A DNA stretch of 64,000 nt from Stakelama flava (GTDB lineage: Bacteria; Pseudomonadota; Alphaproteobacteria; Sphingomonadales; Sphingomonadaceae). The stretch lies in contig NZ_JAHWZX010000008.1 of assembly GCF_019351405.1 (NCBI RefSeq), positions 1 through 64,000 on the forward strand, written 5' to 3'. The translations under genes and the position numbers were made by a program. This document shows positions 18,088 through 25,593 of the stretch, one piece after another. Below the pieces are notes generated by a model. That model was not told the origin of the DNA, made no database searches, and was given only the letters and a program-made list of their open reading frames with translations. How positions within the stretch are numbered: the first letter of the stretch is position 1; each line of letters begins with the position of its first letter.

Positions 18088-21000
18088 ATGGCCGTGAAAA
18101 AGTTGCTCGACCATAACGCCTTGCGCGGATTTACGAATCTCACCAGCACGACCCCGGGCGGAATCGCCCTGGTGGCGATGCTCTATGCCGTTTCGGGATG
18201 GCTGGGATTACAGCTTGCGACCCCGCCTGGCTATGCCACGCTGATCTGGCCCGCATCGGGAATCGCGGTGGCGTCCCTGTTGCTGTGCGGCGCGCGGTTG
18301 TGGCCGGGCATTTTCATCGGCTCCTTCGCCGTCAACGCCCTGAACGCAGGGGCCGCCGCCAATGGCATCGACCTGATCGCCTGCCTGAATGCAGCGGTGA
18401 TCGCCGCCGGTTCCACGGTTCAGTCGCTGGCCGCGCTGTGGCTGGTGCGGCGCCGCTTCGGCGCCTGGCCCGACCTGACCGGCATTCGTTCGCTGATCGA
18501 TTTCGTCATCCGCAGCGGCCCGCTGCCCTGCCTTATCGCCGCCAGTGTCGGCGTCGCGACCCTTTCATTGACCGGGGTCCTGCCAGCCAGTGCGGCCACG
18601 ACCAACTGGCTTACCTGGTGGGCGGGCGATGTCTTCGGCATCCTGATCGTCCTGCCGCTTGCGATGCTGGCTCCGTGGCGTAAGCCGCCGGTTCTGTGGT
18701 TCGGTCAGCCGGCGGCGCGGTTGAACACGATGATGGTGGTCAGTCTGGTCCTGCTGCTGGGGCTGACCTTCTATTCATGGCATTTCGCCCGCGAACGCAT
18801 CTACGAACGTAATGCAGCGAATTTCGAGACGCTGGCGAACGACAGCGAACAGGCGCTGTATAACCGGATAACCGCCTATGCGCGCGCACTCGATGCAGGG
18901 GCCGCGCTGTTCGAATCGACCGACGACGTCAAACTGCGCGAATGGCGTTCGTTCGTCAAAGTGCTCGACATGGAACGCTCGCTGCCGGGGATCAACGGCA
19001 TCGGCTTCATCCGTCCGGTGAAGCCGGGTCAGGTAGCCGCGTACAAGGCGCAGGCACGCGCGCTGGGCGTAGGGGAGTTCAACATCCGCCCCACGCCTGG
19101 AAAAAGAACGGCATTCGTCATCACTTTTATCGAACCGCTTGCCGACAATCGCGCTGCACTGGGACTGGATATCGGCTTCGAGGCCAACCGCCGCGCCGCC
19201 GCGATCAGCGCGCGCGATACCGGGCAGGCGACAATCACAAAACGGATCGACCTGATCCAGGATGAAACGAAAAGCGCCGGCTTCCTGCTGCTTCGCCCGA
19301 TCTATACGGCGGGCGCGCCGATAAGAACCATCGCCGAGCGGCGGCGCGCATTCAAGGGGTGGATCTACGCGCCGTTCATCGCGCCGCGCTTCATGGCGAA
19401 TATGACGCCGCAACAGGGCAAGCGCTTCGACATCGAAGTCTATGACGGCATGCAAGCCAAAAAGGGCGAGCTGATCTTCGCAAGCGCGTCCAAGGTGCGC
19501 CCCGATGCCGAACATGCGATGACCCGCACCCTTCGCGTCATGGGGCATGTCTGGACCGTGAAATGGCGCAGCACCGTCGATTTCGAACGCAGCACGACGA
19601 CCTATGAACCGACGATCGTGCTGCTTGCCGGACTGGCGATCACCATGTTGTTCGGAACGCTGCTGGTCTTTCTCACGCGTCAGGAAGCGGCGGTTCGCGC
19701 TCAGGTGGAGGCGAAGACACGCGCATTATATGCGCGCGAGCAACAGCATCGATCGATCGTGGAAACCAGCGATTCGGGCATCGTGCTGCTGGATGCCGAT
19801 CATCGCATCCTGTCGGCCAACGGCGCGGCAGGCCGCATGTTCGGACGCGAGGAAAGCGCGCTGCCCGGCACCGTGCTCGAAACGCTGCTTGGCATCGCGC
19901 CGATCGTGGCGGGCGAAAAGACGATCGCGGCGATCGCGGACGGCACCGGTCAGCGCTTCATTGACGTTCAGGCGCAAAAATGGACCGAGGAGGATGGCGA
20001 CACCCGATTCACCGCCATCCTGACCGATGTCAGCGACATCAAGCTGGCCGAAGCCGCCGCGCGCAAGAGCGAAAACCGGTTCCGTCGTCTGGCCGATATG
20101 GCGCCGGTGGGGATCATCGAAAGCGACACCCAGGGCAATGTGATTTTCGTCAACACCGACTGGTGGGAACGCGCAGGCATTTCGCCCAACGAAATGCTGG
20201 GCCGCGGATGGGAAAAACTGCTCGCGCCCAACGATGTCGAATTGCTGCGCAACCAGCGCCGTCCCGACGCCCGCCCGGAACATGCCTCGCACACGCTCAC
20301 CCTGAACGGGCGCGACGGCAAGCAGATCGTCGCCTATACTGTGTTCGCGCCCGAATTCGACGAAACCGGGGAATTTTCAGGCTATGTCGGCGTGGCTCTC
20401 GACATGACGGCGCAGCGCAAGGCGAGCGAAGCGCTGAAGGAAAACGAATATCGTTTCCGCCTGCTCGCCGAAAACACCAACGACATGATCGTCCGTATCG
20501 GACTCGACCATGCCTGGCTCTACGTCTCCCCTGCGGTCGAGCGCATTCTCGGCTTTCGCGGCGAAGAACTGGTGGGCCGGGTTCAGGACTCCGCGATCCA
20601 CACCGACGACCGGGCGCGGGTCGACGCGGTGTACCGCAAATTGCTGGCCGGAAAGCCGGGCGCCATCTGCCGCTTCCGTCAGCGGCGCAAGGACGGGAGC
20701 TTTTGCTGGATCGAGGCGAATTACCGTCTGGTGCGCGATGCGGAAAGCGGCGAGCCGGTCGAGTTCATCGCCAGCGGCCGCGACATCAGCGCGCGGCGCG
20801 AAGAGGAACTGGAAGCGGCCGCCAACCTCGCCCGGCTGGAAGAAAGCAACCGCCTTCTCGAAATGGCGGAAGCGACCGCGAATATCGGGCATTGGAGGAT
20901 CGACCTGCTCGCCGATACGCTGCACTGGTCCAGCGAGGTTTTTCGCATCCACGGCCTGCCGTTCGATTACGAGCCCTCGCTGGACCTGGCGCTCGACTTC

Positions 21001-22692
21001 TATCACGAAGACGACCGCGAGCGGGTCAACGCCATTGTCGGACGCGCCATAGAAGAGGGCGAGGACTTCCATTTCCGCGCGCGTCTCGTGCGGCCCGACG
21101 GCGACGTCCGCCATGTCCTGTCGGTAGGCCAGGTCGAACTGGCGCCGAGCGGCAAGACCATTGGCATCTTCGGTGTGTTCGAGGATGTGACCGAACAGAC
21201 ATTGACCGAGCAGGAACTGGTTACCGCGCGCGATCAGGCGCAGGCGGCGGTTCAGGCGAAGAGCGCGTTCCTGGCCAATATGAGCCATGAAATCCGCACC
21301 CCGATGAACGGCGTGATCGGCTTTACCGACCTCTTGCTGCAAAGCGACCTCAGCGAACAGCAGCACAAGCATGCGCAGATGATTTCCGAATCGGGAAGAG
21401 CGATGCTTCGCCTGCTCAACGACATTCTGGACCTGTCCAAGATCGAAGCGGGCCAGATGGTGCTTGCCGAGGATTCGGCCGACCTGGCGCATATCCTTCG
21501 CGGCTCGCTGAAGCTTGTTGAGCCACTGGCGCGCAAAAAGGGACTGGCGCTCAACCTTCGTGTCGATCCGGCGCTTCCCGAACGGGTCGTCATCGATGCG
21601 CTTCGTATGCGTCAGATATTGCTGAACCTGCTGGGCAATGCGGTGAAGTTCACCGAACAGGGATCGGTATCGCTCGTCGCTCAGCCGAAGGGCGACCTTT
21701 TGGAAATCGCGGTTCGCGATACCGGCATCGGCATTCCCGAAGCCAAGCAGAAGATGATTTTCGAACAGTTCGTGCAGGCGGACAGTAGCGTCGCGGGCAA
21801 ATATGGCGGCACCGGGCTTGGCCTGGCGATCGTCCGTCAGTTGTCGCATCTCATGGGCGGCGATGTGCGGGTGTCGGGCGAAGAAGGGCTGGGCACGACC
21901 TTCGTCGTATGCCTGCCGCTGAAGCCCGCCGAGCCGCAGGAACCGAAAGCGGCAGCGCTGATCGCCGAAGCCGGCACGATCGAAAGCCGGATCGGCACCC
22001 GCGTGCTGGTCGCCGAGGATCATGACGTCAACCAGATGCTGATGCAGGCGATCGGGGAACGGATGGGCCTGCGCATGGACATCGCGGCGGACGGGGTGGA
22101 AGCCGTTTGCATGGCCGAACAGGCCAATGGATCGGGCGACCCCTATCGCATCGTGCTGATGGACATCCAGATGCCCGAAATGGATGGCATGGCGGCCACG
22201 CGCGAATTACGCTCCCGCGGCATATCGGCCGCCCGGCTGCCGATCATCGCGCTTACCGCAAACGCCTATGCCGAGGATGTCGAGGCATGTCTGGACGCGG
22301 GGATGCAGGCGCATCTGGCGAAACCGGTGTCGATGGAATCGCTGAAACAGGTTATCGACAAATGGTCGGTGGTCCCGGCGGTCAGTGGTGCGGTTTCGCC
22401 GAAACCACCGAAAAAGCCCGACCTGCAGACTCGCTATCTGGCGCGGCGCGAGGCGCTGACAAAGGATCTGGCCGACCTGGCGGACAAACCGGAAATCGAC
22501 GAAAGCCAGGCTACGGCGATCGCCGAACAGCTTCACAAGCTTGCCGGAACCGCCGGATTTTTCGGCGAGGGCGAATTGGGCGAAGCCGCGCGAGAGATGG
22601 AAAAGGAACTGCTCGATTGCGCCGGCACCGATGATCGCCGAACGGTCATCGCGCGCGCACTGGCGATGTTGACGCGGGAGGTGAACGCGTAG
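18088..22692 (+). CDS. Hybrid sensor histidine kinase: MASE1-CHASE-PAS(x4)-HisKA-HATPase-REC-HPt
   Basis: The 1534-residue sensor begins with an eight-helix MASE1-like membrane domain (about 15-220), a CHASE ligand domain (about 245-450) and a closing membrane helix (LLAGLAITMLFGTLLVFL, about 510-530). Roughly four PAS segments (about 550-1045) follow. The kinase core has phospho-acceptor His1067 (NMSHEIRTPMNG), an ATP-binding domain with GTGLGLAIV, a receiver domain with Asp1359 (LMDIQMPEMDG), and a C-terminal HPt domain with His1483 (LHKLAGTAGFFG). All relay residues are intact, so it could run a full internal phosphorelay. Output would need a separate response regulator, not seen next door. 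The start is chosen by frame; the ribosome site is weak. Confidence 0.93.
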   Translation: MAVKKLLDHNALRGFTNLTSTTPGGIALVAMLYAVSGWLGLQLATPPGYATLIWPASGIAVASLLLCGARLWPGIFIGSFAVNALNAGAAANGIDLIACLNAAVIAAGSTVQSLAALWLVRRRFGAWPDLTGIRSLIDFVIRSGPLPCLIAASVGVATLSLTGVLPASAATTNWLTWWAGDVFGILIVLPLAMLAPWRKPPVLWFGQPAARLNTMMVVSLVLLLGLTFYSWHFARERIYERNAANFETLANDSEQALYNRITAYARALDAGAALFESTDDVKLREWRSFVKVLDMERSLPGINGIGFIRPVKPGQVAAYKAQARALGVGEFNIRPTPGKRTAFVITFIEPLADNRAALGLDIGFEANRRAAAISARDTGQATITKRIDLIQDETKSAGFLLLRPIYTAGAPIRTIAERRRAFKGWIYAPFIAPRFMANMTPQQGKRFDIEVYDGMQAKKGELIFASASKVRPDAEHAMTRTLRVMGHVWTVKWRSTVDFERSTTTYEPTIVLLAGLAITMLFGTLLVFLTRQEAAVRAQVEAKTRALYAREQQHRSIVETSDSGIVLLDADHRILSANGAAGRMFGREESALPGTVLETLLGIAPIVAGEKTIAAIADGTGQRFIDVQAQKWTEEDGDTRFTAILTDVSDIKLAEAAARKSENRFRRLADMAPVGIIESDTQGNVIFVNTDWWERAGISPNEMLGRGWEKLLAPNDVELLRNQRRPDARPEHASHTLTLNGRDGKQIVAYTVFAPEFDETGEFSGYVGVALDMTAQRKASEALKENEYRFRLLAENTNDMIVRIGLDHAWLYVSPAVERILGFRGEELVGRVQDSAIHTDDRARVDAVYRKLLAGKPGAICRFRQRRKDGSFCWIEANYRLVRDAESGEPVEFIASGRDISARREEELEAAANLARLEESNRLLEMAEATANIGHWRIDLLADTLHWSSEVFRIHGLPFDYEPSLDLALDFYHEDDRERVNAIVGRAIEEGEDFHFRARLVRPDGDVRHVLSVGQVELAPSGKTIGIFGVFEDVTEQTLTEQELVTARDQAQAAVQAKSAFLANMSHEIRTPMNGVIGFTDLLLQSDLSEQQHKHAQMISESGRAMLRLLNDILDLSKIEAGQMVLAEDSADLAHILRGSLKLVEPLARKKGLALNLRVDPALPERVVIDALRMRQILLNLLGNAVKFTEQGSVSLVAQPKGDLLEIAVRDTGIGIPEAKQKMIFEQFVQADSSVAGKYGGTGLGLAIVRQLSHLMGGDVRVSGEEGLGTTFVVCLPLKPAEPQEPKAAALIAEAGTIESRIGTRVLVAEDHDVNQMLMQAIGERMGLRMDIAADGVEAVCMAEQANGSGDPYRIVLMDIQMPEMDGMAATRELRSRGISAARLPIIALTANAYAEDVEACLDAGMQAHLAKPVSMESLKQVIDKWSVVPAVSGAVSPKPPKKPDLQTRYLARREALTKDLADLADKPEIDESQATAIAEQLHKLAGTAGFFGEGELGEAAREMEKELLDCAGTDDRRTVIARALAMLTREVNA

Positions 22693-22746
22693 GGCGAATA
22701 TCGACGGCGCTCGCTGGCCGCCTCGGCGGGCGAGCACCGCAGCCAG

Positions 22747-22785
22747 TTGCGGCAAGATGCCCGGACGATTATATACCGACTGTTA
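22747..22785 (+). promoter_or_regulatory. Promoter of the tetR gene with overlapping operator half-site
   Basis: TTGCGG (22747-22752), a 17-bp spacer and TATATA (22770-22775) make a credible sigma-70 promoter. Transcription would start near 22782, only 2-3 bases before the ATG, so the message is probably leaderless. TACCGACTGTTA (22774-22785) overlaps the -10 and matches the two downstream palindromes (TACCGNNCGGTA) fully in its left half and partly in its right, suggesting autoregulation. Confidence 0.6.
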
Positions 22786-23396
22786 TGGAAATGAAAATCT
22801 GCACGCAGGCGAAAGGCCGTCCGCGAGAATTCGACGTGGACGAGGCGCTGGCTGCTGCGCTGCGCATCTTCTGGAGCAAGGGCTATGAAGGCGCTTCGCT
22901 CACCGAACTCACCCATGCGATGGGGATTACCAAGCCCAGCCTGTACGCCGCATTCGGCAATAAGGAGCAGTTGTTTCGCAAGGCGCTCGACCTGTATGAG
23001 CGCGAAAAACTCGCCTATACGCGCGCCGCGCTTGATGAACCGACACTTCGCGCGGTTGCCGAACGGTTTTTACGCGGGGCGCTTGCCATGCAATGCAGCG
23101 ACTGCGAACCGCGCGGTTGTCTGGGCGTGATCAGTTCGGTCGCGTGCGGGGACGAGGCGGAAGCGATCCGCGAGGAAGTAATCGCCCGGCGTGTTTCCTC
23201 CCGCCAGGCGATTATCGACCGGTTCGAAAAGGGGAAAGCTGATGGCGACCTGCCCCCCGATGCTGATGCCACGGCGCTGACCAATTATTTGATGACCGTG
23301 CTTCAGGGCATGGCGGTTCAGGCAAGCGCGGGGGCAAAACGCGAGGAACTTGAATGCGTTGTCGACATGACGCTGGCCATGTGGCCGGGACGCTGA
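22785..23396 (+). CDS. TetR/AcrR-family repressor of the RND efflux operon
   Basis: The 203-residue protein has a TetR helix-turn-helix at about residues 12-58 (FDVDEALAAALRIFWSKGYE, then GITKPSLYAAFGNKEQLFRKAL) and a ligand-binding helical domain. Four cysteines cluster in CSDCEPRGCLGVISSVAC (about 104-121), more than is usual at this point. It lies upstream of, and parallel to, an RND efflux operon whose promoter carries two perfect palindromes of the kind TetR proteins bind. I infer it represses the pump. Start at 22785 or the in-frame ATG at 22791; neither has a ribosome site, consistent with a leaderless message. Confidence 0.9.
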   Translation: MEMKICTQAKGRPREFDVDEALAAALRIFWSKGYEGASLTELTHAMGITKPSLYAAFGNKEQLFRKALDLYEREKLAYTRAALDEPTLRAVAERFLRGALAMQCSDCEPRGCLGVISSVACGDEAEAIREEVIARRVSSRQAIIDRFEKGKADGDLPPDADATALTNYLMTVLQGMAVQASAGAKREELECVVDMTLAMWPGR

Positions 23397-23415
23397 TCTT
23401 CGCACTTGCAAAAAA

Positions 23416-23477
23416 TACCGGCCGGTACAAAAATCACTCTTGACGTTGTTCATCCTCGATTTATATACCGCTCGGTA
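23416..23477 (+). promoter_or_regulatory. TetR-controlled promoter with two palindromic operators
   Basis: TACCGGCCGGTA (23416-23427) and TACCGCTCGGTA (23466-23477) are perfect or near-perfect palindromes of form TACCG-NN-CGGTA, 50 bp apart. Between them lies TTGACG (23440-23445), and TATATA (23462-23467) overlaps the second operator at 16-bp spacing, giving a strong promoter with start near 23474. Binding at both sites would bracket and block it. The same half-site occurs at the tetR promoter. Confidence 0.8.
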
Positions 23478-23501
23478 CGAAACAAGCTGAGGGGAAGCGC
23501 G

Positions 23502-23540
23502 ATGCACCATTGCCCCGACCCGGATTACTACGAATACTGA
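23502..23540 (+). CDS. 12-codon leader ORF of the efflux operon
   Basis: A very short frame, MHHCPDPDYYEY followed by TGA, starts 7 bp after a strong GAGGGG ribosome site (23489-23494) and about 28 bases after the inferred transcription start. Nothing else in the next 200 bases has a comparable translation signal. Its position, first in the transcript of a drug-type efflux operon, suggests a regulatory leader peptide, where ribosome stalling or passage could control the downstream genes. The His-His-Cys start and Tyr-Tyr-Glu-Tyr end are unusual in composition. Function is inferred; it could be a chance frame. Confidence 0.5.
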   Translation: MHHCPDPDYYEY

Positions 23541-23758
23541 CGGGCGACGCTGCCGACCGGTAGCGATCGCTCTATTGGACTAGGTTGCGCCCGGCCCGCC
23601 GGGTGGACCGTCTTTCGACATTTTTGATGCGCACAAGCATCGCTTGCCGCCCGGTGCCGCGGCGGCGAACGGTCTTGCGCGCGCCACTGACGGAACGGTG
23701 CCACCGTTCCCGGACGGGAAAAGCGTGTCCGCGCCGCTTCCCGGCAACAGGGAGAAGC
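23541..23758 (+). other. Structured 218-nt leader between leader ORF and orphan gene
   Basis: This untranslated stretch contains several possible hairpins, the clearest being GGAACGGT-GCC-ACCGTTCC (23692-23710) and CCCGG-CCCG-CCGGG (23590-23603). No T-run follows either, so they are not simple terminators. With the leader ORF before it and a good ribosome site (GGAGAAGC) at its end, it could form alternative structures that gate expression of the pump. No convincing gene was seen on either strand. Confidence 0.4.
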
Positions 23759-24166
23759 ATGATGGCGTATCTCGATTTTTCGCAAACCGAAACGGGAACT
23801 GCGGCCTTCGCCGGCCAGCCTCGCAAGAGCATCGACGAGAACCCGGCGAAAGCCGCGCTGTCGCCGCTGGAATGGTCCGTCGTCGCGCTGGCGCAGAATG
23901 ACCGGCTGTCCAGCCTGAAACGACCCGGGCGCATCGCGCTTGCCATGGGGCGGGTATTCCAACCGCGCACCAATCCCGAACTGGCCGATCCGAAGCTGGA
24001 GGCGCTTCGCCGCATCGCGGTGATCGCATGGCATCGCGGCTATGCCATCGCTTCCCACGAAATCAATGCATTCATGGCCGCCGGCTTCAGCCTGGCGCAG
24101 TATGAACTGGTGCTCGCCAGCATCAGCCGCAGCCGCAATGCACGCAATCAGCGAGCCCTACCATGA
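23759..24166 (+). CDS. Orphan 135-aa protein, first gene of the RND operon
   Basis: The gene starts at ATG 23759 (MMAYLDFSQTETG), after GGAGAAGC; a longer in-frame extension is arginine-rich and lacks a ribosome site. There is no signal peptide or membrane segment. The C-terminal half is the better-structured part (LADPKLEALRRIAVIAWHRG, then INAFMAAGFSLAQYELVLAS) and looks like a small helical bundle. Its stop overlaps the adaptor start by 4 bp (ATGA), so it is translationally coupled to the pump genes. I do not recognise a named family; I recall similar MAYLDFS-type proteins in sphingomonads. A regulatory or accessory efflux role is inferred from position only. Confidence 0.75.
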   Translation: MMAYLDFSQTETGTAAFAGQPRKSIDENPAKAALSPLEWSVVALAQNDRLSSLKRPGRIALAMGRVFQPRTNPELADPKLEALRRIAVIAWHRGYAIASHEINAFMAAGFSLAQYELVLASISRSRNARNQRALP

Positions 24167-25431
24167 ATATGCCCGAACGAATCGAACCTCATCAGCAGGT
24201 GGACAAGGCCGAGACCGGCCGCGGCACGGGCTGGCGTCGCGGCGCGTTGATCGCCGTGCCGTTGGCGCTTCTCGTCTGGGGCGGGTGGGAACTGACCCAC
24301 GACGCCGGTCCGGCGCAGGCCGCCCCTCCTCCGCCCACCGTGACCGTCGCGACGCCGCTGGTCCGTCCGATCAACGAATTTGACGATTATGTCGGCCGGT
24401 TCGCAGCATCCAAAACGGTCGATGTGCGGCCGCGCGTGTCGGGTGAAATAACCGGCGTGCATTTCAAGGACGGCGCGATCGTGCACAAGGGCGACCTGCT
24501 GTTCACCATCGACCGGCGTCCGTTTCAGGCGGCGCTGGCCGAAGCGCAGGCGCGTGTAGCGAGTGCGAAGAGCGACCTTGCGCTCGCCAAGGCCGACCTT
24601 TCGCGTGCGCTGAAGCTGGTCGATGTCGATGCGGTGTCGCAAAGCCAGATCGATCAGCTTCGCGCCAAGCAACAGGCGGGACAGGCGGCGCTTGCCGCGG
24701 CTGAGGCCGATGTACGGGCACGGTCGCTTGACCTGAGCTTCACCAGCGTTCGCGCACCGATCAGCGGGCGGGTATCGGATCGTAAGGTGGATGCCGGCAA
24801 TCTGGTCGGCGGCGGCGAGGGCGGGCAGGCGACGCTGCTCACCACGATCAACGCACTCGACCCCATCTATTTCAGCTTCGATGCGTCCGAGGGCCTGTTC
24901 CTGAAGACCAAGCGCGCCGCTGACGCAGGGGAAAAGCCCTCCACCGTCGATATCAAGCTGCAGGACGAGAACCAGTATCGCTGGCACGGGCGGCTCGACT
25001 TCACCGACAACGGGCTGGACCCGGATTCGGGAACGATCCGCATTCGCGCGGTGGTGAGCAATCCCAAGCTGTTCCTGACGCCCGGCATGTTCGGCGATGC
25101 CAAATTGTCGAGCGGCGGCACGAGCAAGGCGCTGCTTATCCCCGATTCGGCGATCACCACCGATCAGGCGCGAAAGCTGGTCATGACCATCGGCAAGGAC
25201 GGCAAGCCGCAGGCGACGCCGGTCGAACTCGGTCCCGTGGTTCAGGGGCTGCGGGTTATCCGAAGCGGGCTGACCGCCGATACGAAGGTCATCATCAGCG
25301 ACCCCGAGCTTGCCCAACCGGGTAGTCCGGTGAAGCTGAAAGCGGGCCGGATCACGCCAGTGAACGACGGCCAGTCGCCGCCCGCTGTCGCCGATCCGAC
25401 TGCCGGCGGGGCGAGCTTCGCCGCGAGCTAG
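24163..25431 (+). CDS. RND efflux periplasmic adaptor (AcrA/MexA-type)
   Basis: The 422-residue protein has an N-terminal membrane anchor (ALIAVPLALLVWGGWEL, about 26-42), a split biotinyl-lipoyl domain (VDVRPRVSGEITGVHFKDGA and FTSVRAPISGRVSDRKVDAG), an alpha-helical hairpin between them (residues about 120-185), and beta-barrel and membrane-proximal domains. It links the inner-membrane pump to the outer-membrane channel. It lacks a lipobox, so it is anchored by the helix. It overlaps the orphan gene by 4 bp and precedes the pump gene, separated by a palindromic repeat. Confidence 0.93.
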   Translation: MNMPERIEPHQQVDKAETGRGTGWRRGALIAVPLALLVWGGWELTHDAGPAQAAPPPPTVTVATPLVRPINEFDDYVGRFAASKTVDVRPRVSGEITGVHFKDGAIVHKGDLLFTIDRRPFQAALAEAQARVASAKSDLALAKADLSRALKLVDVDAVSQSQIDQLRAKQQAGQAALAAAEADVRARSLDLSFTSVRAPISGRVSDRKVDAGNLVGGGEGGQATLLTTINALDPIYFSFDASEGLFLKTKRAADAGEKPSTVDIKLQDENQYRWHGRLDFTDNGLDPDSGTIRIRAVVSNPKLFLTPGMFGDAKLSSGGTSKALLIPDSAITTDQARKLVMTIGKDGKPQATPVELGPVVQGLRVIRSGLTADTKVIISDPELAQPGSPVKLKAGRITPVNDGQSPPAVADPTAGGASFAAS

Positions 25432-25453
25432 CAGTTAAGCGCAGCGCATTTCA

Positions 25454-25542
25454 TTCCGTTGGTGCTGAGCAGGGTCGAAGCATCGTCCTTCCTTGAAGTC
25501 ACAGAAGGACGGCCCTTCGACTACGCTCAGGGCAGGCGGAAC
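25454..25542. repeat. Palindromic interspersed repeat in the adaptor-pump gap
   Basis: An imperfect 89-bp palindrome. The outer arms carry CTGAGC..GGTCGAAG on one side and CTTCGACTACGCTCAG on the other; the inner arms are GTCCTTC/GAAGGAC. This is the familiar CTTCGAC-GCTCAG type of intergenic repeat found in many sphingomonads. Inside the operon it would form a long stem in the mRNA, which could affect stability or pump-to-adaptor ratio. Confidence 0.75.
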
Positions 25543-25593
25543 CTTAAAGATTGATCGGAGCCGCAACGGCTCCGCAGGACAGGAGCGGGCATC

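Noticed and set aside
23585..23758. In-frame N-terminal extension of the orphan efflux-operon protein
   Set aside because: Residues are Arg-rich and low-complexity with no ribosome site, while ATG 23759 has GGAGAAGC at a good distance.
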